Positions 30,190-40,003 of a DNA stretch of 64,000 bases are shown here, one piece after another. Position numbers and translations under genes: made by a program. The stretch covers positions 1 through 64,000 of the forward strand of contig LFMX01000013.1 of the NCBI GenBank assembly GCA_001184405.1, written 5' to 3'. The notes under the pieces are model-generated. The model saw only the letters and a list, made by a program, of their open reading frames with translations. It ran no database searches and was not told the origin of the DNA. The DNA is from Candidatus Burkholderia humilis. GTDB taxonomy: Bacteria > Pseudomonadota > Gammaproteobacteria > Burkholderiales > Burkholderiaceae. The stretch's first letter is position 1, and each line of letters opens with the position of its first letter.

Positions 30190-30765
30190 TTACTGCACCA
30201 CCGTCGCCGACTCGATCACAGCCGGCTTTTGCGGCACGTCCTGCATCGGCCCGCGCGTGGTGGTGGGGCTGCCTTCGATCTTCTTCACGACATCCATGCC
30301 GGACACGACCTTGCCGAACATCGCATAGCCGTTGCCATCCGGATTCGGATAGTCGAGCCTTGCATTATCGACCGTATTGGTAAAGAACTGGGCCGTGGCC
30401 GAATTCGGGTCGTTCGTGCGCGCCATCCCGAGCGTGCTGGTGACGTTCTTCAAGCCGTTCTTGCTTTCGAGCGGAATCGGCGCGCGCGTCGGCTTTTCGG
30501 CGAAGCTCGTGTTATAGCCGCCACCCTGAATCATGAAGCCGGGAATCACGCGATGAAAGATCGTGCCCGAGTACTGACCGGACTTCACGTAATCGAGAAA
30601 GTTCGCGACGGTCTTCGGCGCTTTCTCCGGATACAGCTCGACCTTGATGTTGCCCTGCGAGGTCTTGAAGAGCACGCTCGGATGCGCGGCCTGACCCGAC
30701 GGCGCTTGCGGTTGCGCAAAAGCGGGTGCGCTCGCGATCAGGGCGGCGCTGGAAAGCGCCAGCAT
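30190..30765 (-). CDS. ppiA: Periplasmic cyclophilin PpiA
   Basis: 191 residues with a signal peptide (MLALSSAALIASAPAFAQ). The cyclophilin core matches ppiB (FHRVIPGFMIQGGGY, GTxxMARTNDPNSATAQFF). The signal is short on N-terminal charge, and the only Shine-Dalgarno-like GAGGA lies about 20 bases upstream of this ATG. A codon reading ATC near the better-spaced position, followed by LQKFL, suggests the original start may have been a few codons earlier and lost. This is an inference only. Confidence 0.88.
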   Translation of the reverse strand: MLALSSAALIASAPAFAQPQAPSGQAAHPSVLFKTSQGNIKVELYPEKAPKTVANFLDYVKSGQYSGTIFHRVIPGFMIQGGGYNTSFAEKPTRAPIPLESKNGLKNVTSTLGMARTNDPNSATAQFFTNTVDNARLDYPNPDGNGYAMFGKVVSGMDVVKKIEGSPTTTRGPMQDVPQKPAVIESATVVQ

Positions 30766-30886
30766 CAGGAATTTCTGAAGGATCGGTCCTCGAGAAATGA
30801 GTGTTGCGGGTCAATCGCAGGGATGCACGCGCGGCATCGATATCACGCCGGCGCGCGAACATGGAAGCTTATCGTGCCGATGCCGG

Positions 30887-31708
30887 TCAGGGCTGCATGC
30901 CGGACGAACCCGACGAACCGGACGAGCTCGACGAACTCGGCGCGGAATAAGGCGTGGACTGCAACGGCACGCTCGGTCCGCCGAACGGCGCGAACGAATC
31001 GGGCGAGGGCACGCTCGAATCGCTATTGGCCGGCGTCCACAGATCCGATGCCGCGCGCGGCGGCGATGCCACAGTCGCGCCCGATGCTGCAGCGTTCGCC
31101 GCCGCGCGCTTCGACACCGGCGGCGTGATGATCTTCTGAATGTCGGTCACGCGCTGCCGCGTGAGCGGGCTCGTCGAGCCGAGCGATTGCGCGCGCTTGT
31201 ACGATTCGCTCGCGAGCCGCAAATACAGATCGCCGAGATTGTCATACGCGAGCGCGTAACCGGGATTGGCCTTGACCGCCGTTTCAAGTGCGTTGCGCGC
31301 GTCTTCGTAATGGCCTTTCTTCGCGTAGAGAGCGGCGAGATTGTTGTACGGCTCCGGCAACTCGGGATACGCCTGCGTGAGTTCGGTGAAGGCGGCGATG
31401 GCGTCATCGTCGCGATTCAGGCGCGCGAGCACCGTAGCGCGCTTGAACTTCGCCTGCACGTCACGCGGATTGCTCTGGATGCGCGCATCGAGCTGCGTGA
31501 GCGCGGCGTTCCAGTCCTTGTTCGCGATGGAGGAATCGATCTGCGGCGTGCCGTTTGTCGTCGATTTGGCGATCTGCGCGAACGCGGCATCGGTCGGTGC
31601 GAAGCATGCGGCGACACCGATCGCGGCCAACATGAACGCCAACGCGACGAACTGCCGCGATGCGACAGACACAAGAGAAAAGGACCGGCGGGAGAGTGGC
31701 GAAGACAT
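30887..31708 (-). CDS. Secreted tetratricopeptide-repeat protein
   Basis: 273 residues from the ATG at 31708 (MSSPLSRRSFSLVS) with an N-terminal signal or anchor (LAFMLAAIGVAACFA) that could be a lipobox near VAAC. Three TPR units cover about residues 60-165 (DWNAALTQLDARIQSNPRDV, YNNLAALYAKKGHYEDARNA, YALAYDNLGDLYLRLA). The last 80 residues are low complexity, ending in a serine-rich run. Such proteins sit next to cysS and the cyclophilins in Burkholderia; probably a periplasmic scaffold, function unknown. It is divergent from cysS. Confidence 0.82.
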   Translation of the reverse strand: MSSPLSRRSFSLVSVASRQFVALAFMLAAIGVAACFAPTDAAFAQIAKSTTNGTPQIDSSIANKDWNAALTQLDARIQSNPRDVQAKFKRATVLARLNRDDDAIAAFTELTQAYPELPEPYNNLAALYAKKGHYEDARNALETAVKANPGYALAYDNLGDLYLRLASESYKRAQSLGSTSPLTRQRVTDIQKIITPPVSKRAAANAAASGATVASPPRAASDLWTPANSDSSVPSPDSFAPFGGPSVPLQSTPYSAPSSSSSSGSSGSSGMQP

Positions 31709-32130
31709 GCGCGCTTGGGCGTGAATCACGTGGAATGGAATCAAAGATGAAAGCGGCGAAGGGTACGAATCGGACACCACACGACGTGAGCCGACATGCG
31801 TTGCGCGTTGCCCGGACAAGGCCTGCGCCCGGCGTGCGGCGAGTCCGAAAATGCCCGCCGCGTGGCCGCCTGGAGATTTCATAGGCTCAGGTCCGAGTGT
31901 TATACTCCGATTTATTCTAACAAAAGGTCCGCACGTTAAGCGCACGTGTCGTCTCCCGCCTGACAAAGGGGACGACAAGCTGACGCCGGATTGTCTTTCG
32001 CCACTCGTGGCCGTCTCCGTTTGGTCGCATGACCGTCGCGCTCGCGTGTGAGTGTCATCGTTCCCGCTTTGTCGCGACAGGCCGTCTGCGGTCATACACG
32101 GTAGCTCCCGGACCACGCACTGTGTCTTCT
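31709..32130. other. Divergent intergenic region between the TPR gene and cysS
   Basis: 422 bases without a plausible gene. It holds a TATACT hexamer at 31901-31906 that could be a -10 box for cysS, though no good -35 is present at 17 bases. Nothing else, such as a T-box or riboswitch, is recognisable. Confidence 0.4.
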
Positions 32131-33528
32131 ATGAATTCGCTGCGCATCTACAACACGCTCGCGCGTGAAAAGCAAAACTTCGTGCCACTTCGCGACGGCG
32201 AGGTACGCATGTATGTCTGCGGAATCACCGTGTACGATTTTTGTCACGTCGGTCACGCGCGCATGTTCGTCGTGTTCGACATCGTGCAGCGGTGGCTGCG
32301 CACGCTCGGCTACCAGGTCACGTACGTGCGCAACATCACGGATATCGACGACAAGATCATCCGGCGCGCGGTCGAAAACGGCGAGCCGATCAAAGCGCTC
32401 ACGGCGCGCTTCATCCAGGCGATGCACGACGACATGGATGCGCTCGGCGTCGCGCGCGCGGACATCGAGCCGCGCGCGACCGACTTCATCCCGCAGATGC
32501 TCGGCATGATCGATGCCTTGCATGCGAACGGCTACGTATATCACGCGAAAGACGGCGACGTGAACTACGCGGTGCGCAAGTTCGCCGACTACGGCAAGCT
32601 CTCCGGCAAGTCGATCGAAGACTTGCGCGCGGGCGATCGCGTCGCCGCCAACGATGCGAAGGAAGATCCGCTCGATTTCGTTTTGTGGAAGCAGGCGAAA
32701 GCGGGCGAGCCGGAAGACTCGGGCTGGGACTCGAAGTGGGGCCGCGGGCGTCCGGGCTGGCATATCGAATGTTCGGCAATGGGCTGCACCTTGCTCGGCG
32801 AACAATTCGACATTCACGGCGGCGGCATGGATCTGCAGTTTCCGCACCACGAGAACGAGATCGCACAGAGCGAAGGCGCCACGGGCAAGCACTTCGTGAA
32901 CTACTGGATGCATAACGGCTTCGTGCAGATCGACAGCGAGAAGATGTCGAAGTCGCTCGGCAACTTCTTCACGATCCGCGAAGTGCTCGAAAAATTTGAT
33001 GCCGAAGTCGTGCGTTTCTTTATTGCACGGGCACACTATCGCTCGCCGCTGAATTACAGCGACGTGCATATCGACGATGCGAAGAACGCGCTCACGCGCC
33101 TATATACCGCGTTGAAAGATGTCGAGCCGGACAATCAGCAACTTGACTGGAACGAAGCGAACGCGCAGCGTTTCCAGTCTGCGATGAACGACGACTTCAA
33201 CACGCCTGTAGCCGTATCCGTGCTCTTCGATCTCGCAAGCGACGTCAACCGTACGCGTGACCCGGCGCTTGCCCGACAGCTCAAGCAACTCGCCGGACTG
33301 CTCGGACTCCTCGAGCGCGATCCGAGCGAGTTTCTGCAGCAGGCGGGTGGCGCGGGCGCGGAACAGGGCATGACGCTGCAAGAGATCGAAGCGAAGATAG
33401 CCGAACGCATTGCCGCTAAGCAGGCGAAGAACTACGCCGAAGCAGACCGGATTCGCGCCGCATTGCTCGAAGCCGGAATTGCGCTTGAAGACAAACCGGG
33501 TGGGTCGACCGAATGGCGCCGCGTGTGA
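32131..33528 (+). CDS. cysS: Cysteinyl-tRNA synthetase
   Basis: 465 residues from the ATG at 32131 ([20 protein letters not shown]); an in-frame upstream extension is unlikely. Class I signatures are present: HVGHAR (HIGH) and KMSKSLGN. Zinc ligands appear as [10 protein letters not shown] and WHIECSAMG plus [10 protein letters not shown]. The C-terminal DALR-like anticodon domain ends [14 protein letters not shown]. It charges tRNA-Cys. Intact, in contrast to the broken cysE 3.4 kb upstream. Confidence 0.97.
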   Translation: MNSLRIYNTLAREKQNFVPLRDGEVRMYVCGITVYDFCHVGHARMFVVFDIVQRWLRTLGYQVTYVRNITDIDDKIIRRAVENGEPIKALTARFIQAMHDDMDALGVARADIEPRATDFIPQMLGMIDALHANGYVYHAKDGDVNYAVRKFADYGKLSGKSIEDLRAGDRVAANDAKEDPLDFVLWKQAKAGEPEDSGWDSKWGRGRPGWHIECSAMGCTLLGEQFDIHGGGMDLQFPHHENEIAQSEGATGKHFVNYWMHNGFVQIDSEKMSKSLGNFFTIREVLEKFDAEVVRFFIARAHYRSPLNYSDVHIDDAKNALTRLYTALKDVEPDNQQLDWNEANAQRFQSAMNDDFNTPVAVSVLFDLASDVNRTRDPALARQLKQLAGLLGLLERDPSEFLQQAGGAGAEQGMTLQEIEAKIAERIAAKQAKNYAEADRIRAALLEAGIALEDKPGGSTEWRRV

Positions 33529-33575
33529 ACGCGAACCTTCGGACACTCTGATCGACTCATCAGGCAGGAGGCACG

Positions 33576-34601
33576 ATGGCAACGGCCAGGAAGACGCCGG
33601 TCAAGCGACCCGCGTCTGCAAGCAGTGCGTCGCACGCAACGAAGGGATCGCGTGGCGCGCAAGTGAAAACAACGACGCAGAAGAACGATGGTGCATCGAC
33701 GACATCCGTCCGCAAGACGGCAGCCAAGCGCGTAAGCGCGGCGGACAAGGCCAGCAAGGCGATCAAGCATGTGAACGGTGTCGACGCGCTCGCGAAGGCC
33801 AGCACGATCGAAGCCGAAGCGACGCCGCTGAAGGCCAATGGACGCGCCGTGTCCGCTGAAGGCGCGAGCGCTCAAAACCTCGTCGTGGATGCCGCGCATC
33901 AGGCCGAAGTCGTGCACAAGTCGCGCGTCGTGACGGCAGATGCAACGGTGCCCGTGCAGATCGGCGGTTTGACGCGCGAAGTCACGCGTCCCGATTACTG
34001 GGATAAGGCGCGCGCCGATTTAATGCGCCGCGATCGCATCCTCAAGAAGCTGATTCCGAAGTTCGGCGAGATTCATCTCGTCAATCTCGGCGATCCGTTT
34101 TCCACGCTCGCGCGCTCGGTCGCCGGTCAGCAGATTTCGACCAAAGCCGCGCAAGCCATTTGGGAGCGCGTGAAGGGCACGTGTCCGGAAGTGCATCCGG
34201 CGCACTTCCTCAAGCTCGGTCACGAGAAATTGCAGGCGTGCGGATTATCCAAGCGCAAGGCCGAGTACATTCTCGATCTCGCGCAGCATTTCGAATCGGG
34301 TGCGCTGCACGTGGAGTCGTGGGCATCGATGGACGATGAATCCGTCATCGCCGAACTCACGCAGATTCGCGGCATCGGCCGATGGACGGCGGAGATGTTC
34401 CTCATCTTCAATCTGTCGCGTCCGGACGTTTTGCCACTCGACGACCTCGGTCTCATTCAGGCGATCAGCGTCAACTATTTCAGCGGAGAACCGGTCACGC
34501 GCAGCGAAGCGCGTGAAGTGGCTGCGAACTGGGAACCGTGGCGCACGGTCGCGACGTGGTACATGTGGCGCAGTCTCAATCCCATTCCCGCCGACCACTA
34601 A
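33576..34601 (+). CDS. DNA-3-methyladenine glycosylase II (AlkA-type HhH-GPD)
   Basis: 341 residues. The first 115 are a Lys/Ala/Ser/Thr-rich low-complexity tail (MATARKTPVKRPASASSASH and onwards) of the kind that binds DNA non-specifically. The HhH-GPD domain spans about 145-335: SVAGQQISTKAAQAIWERV, the hairpin TQIRGIGRWTAEMFLIF and the catalytic Asp in VLPLDDLGL. It should excise alkylated bases. The gene lies 48 bases after cysS on the same strand. No lesion. Confidence 0.88.
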   Translation: MATARKTPVKRPASASSASHATKGSRGAQVKTTTQKNDGASTTSVRKTAAKRVSAADKASKAIKHVNGVDALAKASTIEAEATPLKANGRAVSAEGASAQNLVVDAAHQAEVVHKSRVVTADATVPVQIGGLTREVTRPDYWDKARADLMRRDRILKKLIPKFGEIHLVNLGDPFSTLARSVAGQQISTKAAQAIWERVKGTCPEVHPAHFLKLGHEKLQACGLSKRKAEYILDLAQHFESGALHVESWASMDDESVIAELTQIRGIGRWTAEMFLIFNLSRPDVLPLDDLGLIQAISVNYFSGEPVTRSEAREVAANWEPWRTVATWYMWRSLNPIPADH

Positions 34602-34635
34602 ATTCAACAAGAAATTTGCCGAACTATCGTTGATT

Positions 34636-34641
34636 TATAAT
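34636..34641 (+). promoter_or_regulatory. Candidate -10 box for accA
   Basis: A perfect TATAAT lies 78 bases before the accA start in the gap after the glycosylase gene. The best -35-like hexamer (TTGCCG, 34616-34621) is only 14 bases away, so the promoter is tentative. Confidence 0.35.
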
Positions 34642-34718
34642 CGATAATTCCGCGCGCATTTATCAGGGACAGACGCGGTTTAGAATACGTCCTGCCCGAT
34701 GTTCTAGGACTCGAACAC

Positions 34719-35690
34719 ATGAAGACCACGTTTCTGGATTTCGAGCAGCCGATCGCTGAACTCGAAGCGAAGATCGAAGAACTCCGCTTCGTTCAGGACG
34801 ACTCCGCTGTCGATATTTCGGAAGAAATCGATTGGCTGTCGAAGAAAAGCCAGCAGCTCACGAAGGATCTCTACGTGAATCTGTCGCCCTGGCAGGTTTC
34901 GCAGATCGCGCGTCATCCGCAGCGTCCGTACACGCTCGACTACGTGAACGAACTGTTCACCGATTTCCACGAATTGCACGGCGACCGCGTGTTCGCGGAC
35001 GACCTCGCAATCGTCGGCGGTTTTGCGCGTTTCAATGGTCAGCCGTGCATGGTGATTGGTCATCAGAAAGGCCGCGACACGAAAGAGCGCGCGCTGCGCA
35101 ACTTCGGCATGCCGCGCCCCGAGGGTTATCGGAAGGCCGAGCGGCTCATGCGTCTGGCCGAAAAATTCCAGATGCCGATTTTCACATTCGTCGATACGCC
35201 CGGCGCGTATCCGGGCATCGGCGCGGAAGAGCGCGGGCAGTCGGAAGCGATCGGCCGCAATCTGTATGTGATGGCGGAGCTCAAGACGCCGATCATCACG
35301 ACGATCATCGGCGAAGGCGGTTCGGGCGGCGCGCTCGCGATCGCCGTTGCGGACACCGTGATGATGTTGCAGTTCTCGACGTATTCCGTGATCTCTCCGG
35401 AAGGCTGCGCGTCGATTCTGTGGAAGAGCGCGGCGAAGGCGCCGGAAGCGGCCGAAGCGCTCGGTCTGACGGCGCATCGCCTGAAGGCGCTTGGTCTGAT
35501 CGACAAGATCGTGAACGAGCCGCTCGGTGGCGCGCATCGCGATTCGAAGGGCATGGCCGCGTTGCTGCGCCGTGCGCTGGCGGATTCGTATCGACAGTTC
35601 CAGGGCATGAGCATCAACGAGTTGCGCGAACGCCGCTTCGAAAAGCTGATGGCGTACGGCAAGTTCAAGGAATCGATGCCGGGCGCGTAA
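34719..35690 (+). CDS. accA: Acetyl-CoA carboxylase carboxyltransferase subunit alpha
   Basis: 323 residues, standard length ([20 protein letters not shown]). The crotonase-like fold shows the oxyanion-hole glycines in [19 protein letters not shown] and the conserved [15 protein letters not shown]. It transfers carboxyl from biotin to acetyl-CoA with AccD, the first step of fatty acid synthesis. tilS starts 34 bases downstream. No lesion. Confidence 0.97.
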   Translation: MKTTFLDFEQPIAELEAKIEELRFVQDDSAVDISEEIDWLSKKSQQLTKDLYVNLSPWQVSQIARHPQRPYTLDYVNELFTDFHELHGDRVFADDLAIVGGFARFNGQPCMVIGHQKGRDTKERALRNFGMPRPEGYRKAERLMRLAEKFQMPIFTFVDTPGAYPGIGAEERGQSEAIGRNLYVMAELKTPIITTIIGEGGSGGALAIAVADTVMMLQFSTYSVISPEGCASILWKSAAKAPEAAEALGLTAHRLKALGLIDKIVNEPLGGAHRDSKGMAALLRRALADSYRQFQGMSINELRERRFEKLMAYGKFKESMPGA

Positions 35691-35724
35691 GCGTTCTCCA
35701 CGTCCTTCTCAATCACGAATTCTC

Positions 35725-37170
35725 GTGACATCGGATAACGAAACCCCGGCCGGCCGCCTCGTGCTCGAGGCGGTGCGCACGGCGGTTTCGGATGCTGCGC
35801 TTTCTCCCCATTCTCTTTTGGCCGTTGCGCTGTCCGGCGGACTCGATTCCACCGTTTTACTCGATGCCGCCGTGCGTGCGTTCGGCGCGGATCGCGTGGT
35901 CGCGTTTCATATTCATCACGGGCTGAGTCCGAACGCGAATGCGTGGGACGCGCATTGCGATGCGTTCGCTGCATCGCTCGATGTGCGCTATGCGTCCCGC
36001 CATGTCGATGTCGCGCGCGCCAACGGCGAAAGTCTGGAAGCGGCGGCGCGCGAGGCGCGGTATCGCGCGCTCGATGCGCTCTGCGACGAACACGGCGCGA
36101 GCGCGTTGCTGATTGCGCATCATGCGGACGATCAGGCCGAAACGGTGCTGCTGCAATTGCTGCGCGGCGCAGGCGTCGCCGGGCTGGCCGCAATGGCGCC
36201 GCAGCATGCCGACGGCGTGGCGGTTCCGCGTCTGCGTCCGCTGTTGAAACTGCTGCGCGCGCAGCTCGAGCAATACGCGCACGAGCGCGATCTGAGCTGG
36301 ATCGACGATGAATCCAACGCCGACACGCGCTACTCGCGTAACGCGTTGCGTCATGATGTGCTGCCGGTGCTGGCGGTCCATTTCCCCGGTTTTCGCGATG
36401 CGCTCGCGCGCACGGCATCGCACGCGGCGTCGGCGCAAAGGCTGCTGGATCAGCTCGCATCGATCGATTTCGATACCGCGCGCAACGCGGCGGAAGAGGG
36501 CGCGCTGAACCTCGACGCGCTGCTCGCCCTCGACGATGAACGCGCGATCAACCTCTTACGTTACTGGATTCGCTCGCGCGGTTTGCTCGCAGCATCGACG
36601 GCGCGCATCGCGGATATGTTGCGTCAGTTGCGTGATGCCGCCGATGCGCCGAGCGGCCACGCGCTGCGCATCGATCACGCGGGTCATAGCTTGCGCATGT
36701 ATCGCAACGCGCTTTTCTGGGAGCCGGGCGACAGCGGTGACGCGCCCAATCTCGACGAAGGCGCGGCCGCGCCGAAAGCCGTCAGCGAGTTGCACTGGCA
36801 GGGTGAGGAAGTGTGGCGTCTGCCGCAATGGTGCGGCTCGTTCGTGTTCGAGCCGGTCGATTCCATCGACACGCCCCTGGACGATGTCGTCGGCGAAGGC
36901 GTGTTGCGCGCGGCGCCGCTGATCGCGCGTTCGCGCATGGGCGGCGAACGCATGCGTTTTCATGCCGATGCACCCAGCCGCACGCTGAAGAACCTCTTTC
37001 AGGAGCGCGGCGTGCCCGCGTGGAAGCGCGATGTGCCGCTGCTGTTCGCGGGTGCGGCGCTGCTGCTGCTTTTCGTGCCGCATGTCGGCGTGAATCGGGA
37101 AGCGGCGGCGGATGCGTCGAGCGGGGCGTTGCGGCGTATCGTATGGCGGCCGGATTTGCTGCTCGCCTGA
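35725..37170 (+). CDS. tilS: tRNA(Ile)-lysidine synthetase
   Basis: 481 residues from a GTG start (TSDNETPAGRLVLEAV). The PP-loop ATPase motif is ALSGGLDST; the N-terminal domain holds LLIAHHADDQAETVLLQLLR and the RNALRHDVLP segment. The C-terminal tRNA-binding domain ends RRIVWRPDLLLA. It converts C34 to lysidine in tRNA-Ile(CAU), which is essential for AUA decoding. It probably shares the accA transcript. Confidence 0.95.
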   Translation: MTSDNETPAGRLVLEAVRTAVSDAALSPHSLLAVALSGGLDSTVLLDAAVRAFGADRVVAFHIHHGLSPNANAWDAHCDAFAASLDVRYASRHVDVARANGESLEAAAREARYRALDALCDEHGASALLIAHHADDQAETVLLQLLRGAGVAGLAAMAPQHADGVAVPRLRPLLKLLRAQLEQYAHERDLSWIDDESNADTRYSRNALRHDVLPVLAVHFPGFRDALARTASHAASAQRLLDQLASIDFDTARNAAEEGALNLDALLALDDERAINLLRYWIRSRGLLAASTARIADMLRQLRDAADAPSGHALRIDHAGHSLRMYRNALFWEPGDSGDAPNLDEGAAAPKAVSELHWQGEEVWRLPQWCGSFVFEPVDSIDTPLDDVVGEGVLRAAPLIARSRMGGERMRFHADAPSRTLKNLFQERGVPAWKRDVPLLFAGAALLLLFVPHVGVNREAAADASSGALRRIVWRPDLLLA

Positions 37171-37219
37171 GCATCGGCGCGATTATGCGTGCAGGAAAGC
37201 GGTAAAAAGCGCCGCTATC

Positions 37220-37248
37220 TTGTAATTTCAGGCCCGATCGGGTAGATT
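37220..37248 (+). promoter_or_regulatory. Candidate sigma70 promoter for lysC
   Basis: TTGTAA (37220-37225), a 17-base spacer and TAGATT (37243-37248) lie about 215 bases before the lysC start. The 290-base tilS-lysC gap has no recognisable lysine riboswitch. Confidence 0.5.
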
Positions 37249-37460
37249 AATTCGTTTGTCCGCCAGCGGTTTTTGCGTGGCATCTCCGTTCAAAAGACGC
37301 GATTTTCGCCGGCAAACCACGCTTTCGTGCGCAGGAACCTCGCGCCGGGCGGCGCGTATCGTTGCTGGCTTCAATCATCCCCGAAGTCATCGAGTATCGC
37401 GTCAAAGCGCAACGCATCGAACGCGTGCAGCGCGGTTTTCCCTCCAGTTCAAGAACGACA

Positions 37461-38711
37461 ATGGCACTCATCGTACACAAATACGGCGGCACTTCGATGC
37501 GCTCGGTCGAGCGCATCAAGAACGTCGCCAAGCGCGTCGCCAAATGGCACAAGGCCGGTCACAAGATGGTCGTCGTGCCCTCGGCGATGTCCGGCGAAAC
37601 CAACCGTTTGCTCGGTCTCGCGCGCGACATCAAGGCGGACGCGGACCCGCGCGAACTCGACATGATTGCCTCCACCGGCGAGCAGGTGAGCGTCGGCCTT
37701 CTGGCCATCGCCCTGCACGCGGAAGGCATCGACGCCGTGAGTTATGCCGGCTGGCAAGTGCCCATCAGGACGGACAGCGTGTTCACGAAGGCGCGCATCA
37801 GCCAGATCGACGGCGATCGCGTGCTGAAGGATCTCGACGCGGGCAAGGTCGTGGTCATCACGGGCTTTCAGGGCGTGGATCCGGAAGGTCACATCGCGAC
37901 GCTCGGCCGTGGCGGCTCGGACACGTCGGCGGTGGCGGTCGCGGCCGCGCTCAAGGCGGAAGAGTGCCTGATCTACACGGACGTCGATGGCGTTTATACG
38001 ACCGATCCGCGCGTCGTCGAAGAGGCGCGCAAACTCGACCGCGTGACCTTCGAGGAAATGCTGGAAATGGCGAGCCTCGGCTCAAAAGTGCTGCAGATCC
38101 GTTCGGTCGAATTCGCGGGCAAGTATCAGGTGAAGACGCGCGTGCTCTCCAGCCTGACCGATCCGCTGATGCCGCTCGACACCGAGATGCACTCCGGCAC
38201 CCTGATTACTTTTGAAGAAGACGAGAACATGGAAAAAGCAGTGATTTCTGGCATCGCGTTCCAGCGCGACGAAGCGCGCATCGCGGTGATGGGCGTGCCG
38301 GACAAGCCAGGCGTCGCGTATCAGATTCTCGGCCCGGTCGCCGATGCGAACATCGACATCGACATGATCATTCAAAACCAGAGCGTGAACGGCAAGACCG
38401 ACTTCACGTTCACAGTCGGCCGTGGCGACTACCAGCGCGCGCTCGATATCCTGAACAACACGGTCAAGGGTTACGTTCAGGCCGAAACTGTGCTGGGCGA
38501 TCCGAAGGTGTCGAAGGTATCGGTCGTCGGCGTGGGCATGCGTTCGCACGTGGGTATCGCGAGCACGATGTTCCGCACGCTGTCGGAAGAGGGCATCAAC
38601 ATTCAGATGATCTCGACCTCGGAAATCAAGATTTCGGTGTTGATCGACGAGAAATACACGGAACTGGCCGTGCGCGCGCTGCACAAGGCGTTCGAGCTGG
38701 ATCGCGCGTAA
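37461..38711 (+). CDS. lysC: Aspartokinase
   Basis: 416 residues from the ATG at 37461 (MALIVHKYGGTSM). The amino-acid kinase domain covers about 1-245 (KYGGTS nucleotide motif, GRGGSDTSAVAVAAAL), followed by two ACT domains that mediate lysine/threonine feedback. It phosphorylates aspartate for the lysine, threonine, methionine and diaminopimelate pathways. Residue 13, just after KYGGTSM, is Arg where relatives I know have Gly; the position varies across the family, so the effect is unclear. Frame intact. Confidence 0.96.
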   Translation: MALIVHKYGGTSMRSVERIKNVAKRVAKWHKAGHKMVVVPSAMSGETNRLLGLARDIKADADPRELDMIASTGEQVSVGLLAIALHAEGIDAVSYAGWQVPIRTDSVFTKARISQIDGDRVLKDLDAGKVVVITGFQGVDPEGHIATLGRGGSDTSAVAVAAALKAEECLIYTDVDGVYTTDPRVVEEARKLDRVTFEEMLEMASLGSKVLQIRSVEFAGKYQVKTRVLSSLTDPLMPLDTEMHSGTLITFEEDENMEKAVISGIAFQRDEARIAVMGVPDKPGVAYQILGPVADANIDIDMIIQNQSVNGKTDFTFTVGRGDYQRALDILNNTVKGYVQAETVLGDPKVSKVSVVGVGMRSHVGIASTMFRTLSEEGINIQMISTSEIKISVLIDEKYTELAVRALHKAFELDRA

Positions 38712-38893
38712 TTCACGCGAATGTGTTACGCGGATGTGGAGGCTCGCGGGCCTTTGCATCGTGTTGGTCTGCGGCGGTTGGTGCGTGAAGTGAAACAATT
38801 GCAGAAAAGCGTCATGTGAATTTGACCACGGCCACCGAACACGCTATTATTTTAATCTCGTTGCGCTGCACTCCCGGTGCGACGAAAAGTTCG

Positions 38894-38986
38894 GGAGACG
38901 TGGCCGAGAGGTCGAAGGCACTCCCCTGCTAAGGGAGCATCTGGCCAAAAACTGGATCGAGGGTTCGAATCCCTCCGTCTCTGCCA
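38894..38986 (+). tRNA. tRNA-Ser(GCU)
   Basis: A 93-base gene with encoded CCA. Acceptor arms GGAGACG and CGTCTCT pair with one G-U; the D-arm is TGGCCGAGAGGTCGAAGGCA. The anticodon stem CTCCC/GGGAG has loop CTGCTAA, giving anticodon GCT (38928-38930). A long variable arm and T-arm GAGGG-TTCGAAT-CCCTC follow, as expected for serine. It reads AGC and AGU. A terminator follows within 15 bases. Confidence 0.96.
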
Positions 38987-38998
38987 GGAGTAATAATA

Positions 38999-39036
38999 AA
39001 AGAGCCCCGTAAGTTCAAGGACTTGCGGGGCTCTTT
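38999..39036 (+). terminator. Intrinsic terminator after tRNA-Ser
   Basis: AAAGAGCCCCGTAAGT pairs with ACTTGCGGGGCTCTTT (one T-G wobble) around a TCAAGG loop and ends in CTTTCTTT. It directly follows the tRNA. Confidence 0.88.
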
Positions 39037-39440
39037 CTTTGTGCGCTCGGAATGGCTGGCTTTGCGTCACGACGCGAGCAGCGCGGTGAATTTCGGCTTC
39101 GTCCTCTGCGAAAACCGAATCGAATAGCGTACCTAACGATCCCGCGCCCTACAAAAACTGTTTCCTCTCAGCTATAGGCCATCGCTTGCCAATAAGCGCG
39201 CAAGACGTCTCCTCGCCGCCCCCGCAATCACGAGCCAAAAAGCATGTATTTGTGGCAAATCTTTGCTGAAGAGAAGTTTTGGGATATTTCTGCAATCAGA
39301 TGCTGCGCATCAGCAATTACGCTTACGTGTTGCCTGTTTAAGCAACGTCCTTGCGATGCGCATTTCCGCGTGTTGCTTTCAGTAACGGAGCGTCGTCCGC
39401 GATGAATGCGTGGGCGAAGGTTCGCCTTTTGTAGCATTTC
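39037..39440. other. Intergenic region without a recognisable gene
   Basis: About 400 bases between the tRNA terminator and the outer-membrane protein gene. No ORF with family resemblance, RNA gene or strong promoter is visible. A minor hairpin (CGAAGGTTCG) lies just upstream of the next gene. Confidence 0.5.
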
Positions 39441-39935
39441 ATGACAAGCATCAAGAAAGCAGTCCTCCCGTTGATCCTCGCATTGGCCGGCGTCACCCAA
39501 GTTCAGGCGAGCGAATTCGCCGGCGCGTTCGTCGGTGCGAAAGCAGGTCTCAACTGGTCCGACGCGACGGGTCACACTTATGAATCGACGCATACGACCG
39601 GTTTCCCCGGCCTGACGATCGGCTATAACTACGATCTCGCGCCCGTGCTGGTCGGTATCGAAGGATTCGCGGATTTCCACGGCGGCTCGACGACCAAGAA
39701 GGACGCGGGTATCGACGCCAAGCTCGGCTTGCCGCTCAATCACGTCATGCCCTACGCGCGCATCGGCTTTATGGGAACGTGGCCAGACACGTGCCTGCAC
39801 TATGGCGTGGGCGCCGAGTACAAGTTCGCAAAGCAGTGGAGCGTGGCGGGCGAATGGACGGTCGATCGCGCCCATTACGATGGCGGTCATCGTCAGAACA
39901 ACAGCCTGACCGTCGGCATGCACTACTTCTTCTGA
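39441..39935 (+). CDS. Small outer-membrane beta-barrel protein
   Basis: 164 residues. Signal peptide MTSIKKAVLPLILALAGVTQ with cleavage near VQA. The mature part alternates strands typical of an eight-stranded OmpA/opacity-type barrel (FVGAKAGLNWSDATG, FPGLTIGYNYDLAPVLVGIE, MPYARIGFMGTW, LTVGMHYFF) and ends in Phe, the BAM recognition residue. Likely a structural or adhesin-like barrel; the specific role is unknown. No clear operon partner. Confidence 0.8.
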   Translation: MTSIKKAVLPLILALAGVTQVQASEFAGAFVGAKAGLNWSDATGHTYESTHTTGFPGLTIGYNYDLAPVLVGIEGFADFHGGSTTKKDAGIDAKLGLPLNHVMPYARIGFMGTWPDTCLHYGVGAEYKFAKQWSVAGEWTVDRAHYDGGHRQNNSLTVGMHYFF

Positions 39936-40003
39936 TTGTTTCAATCGCAGCGCGAGCGCATCACGCTCGCGCCTGCATCAACTTTCGACTGCGCGCAGCG
40001 GTT

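Noticed and set aside
37171-37460. Lysine riboswitch upstream of lysC
   Set aside because: The gap lacks the conserved lysine-element helices; only a promoter-like pair is seen.
38852-39070. Minus-strand ORF over tRNA-Ser
   Set aside because: The RRRDSNPRSSFWPDAPLAGE pattern is a well-known false protein encoded opposite serine tRNA genes.
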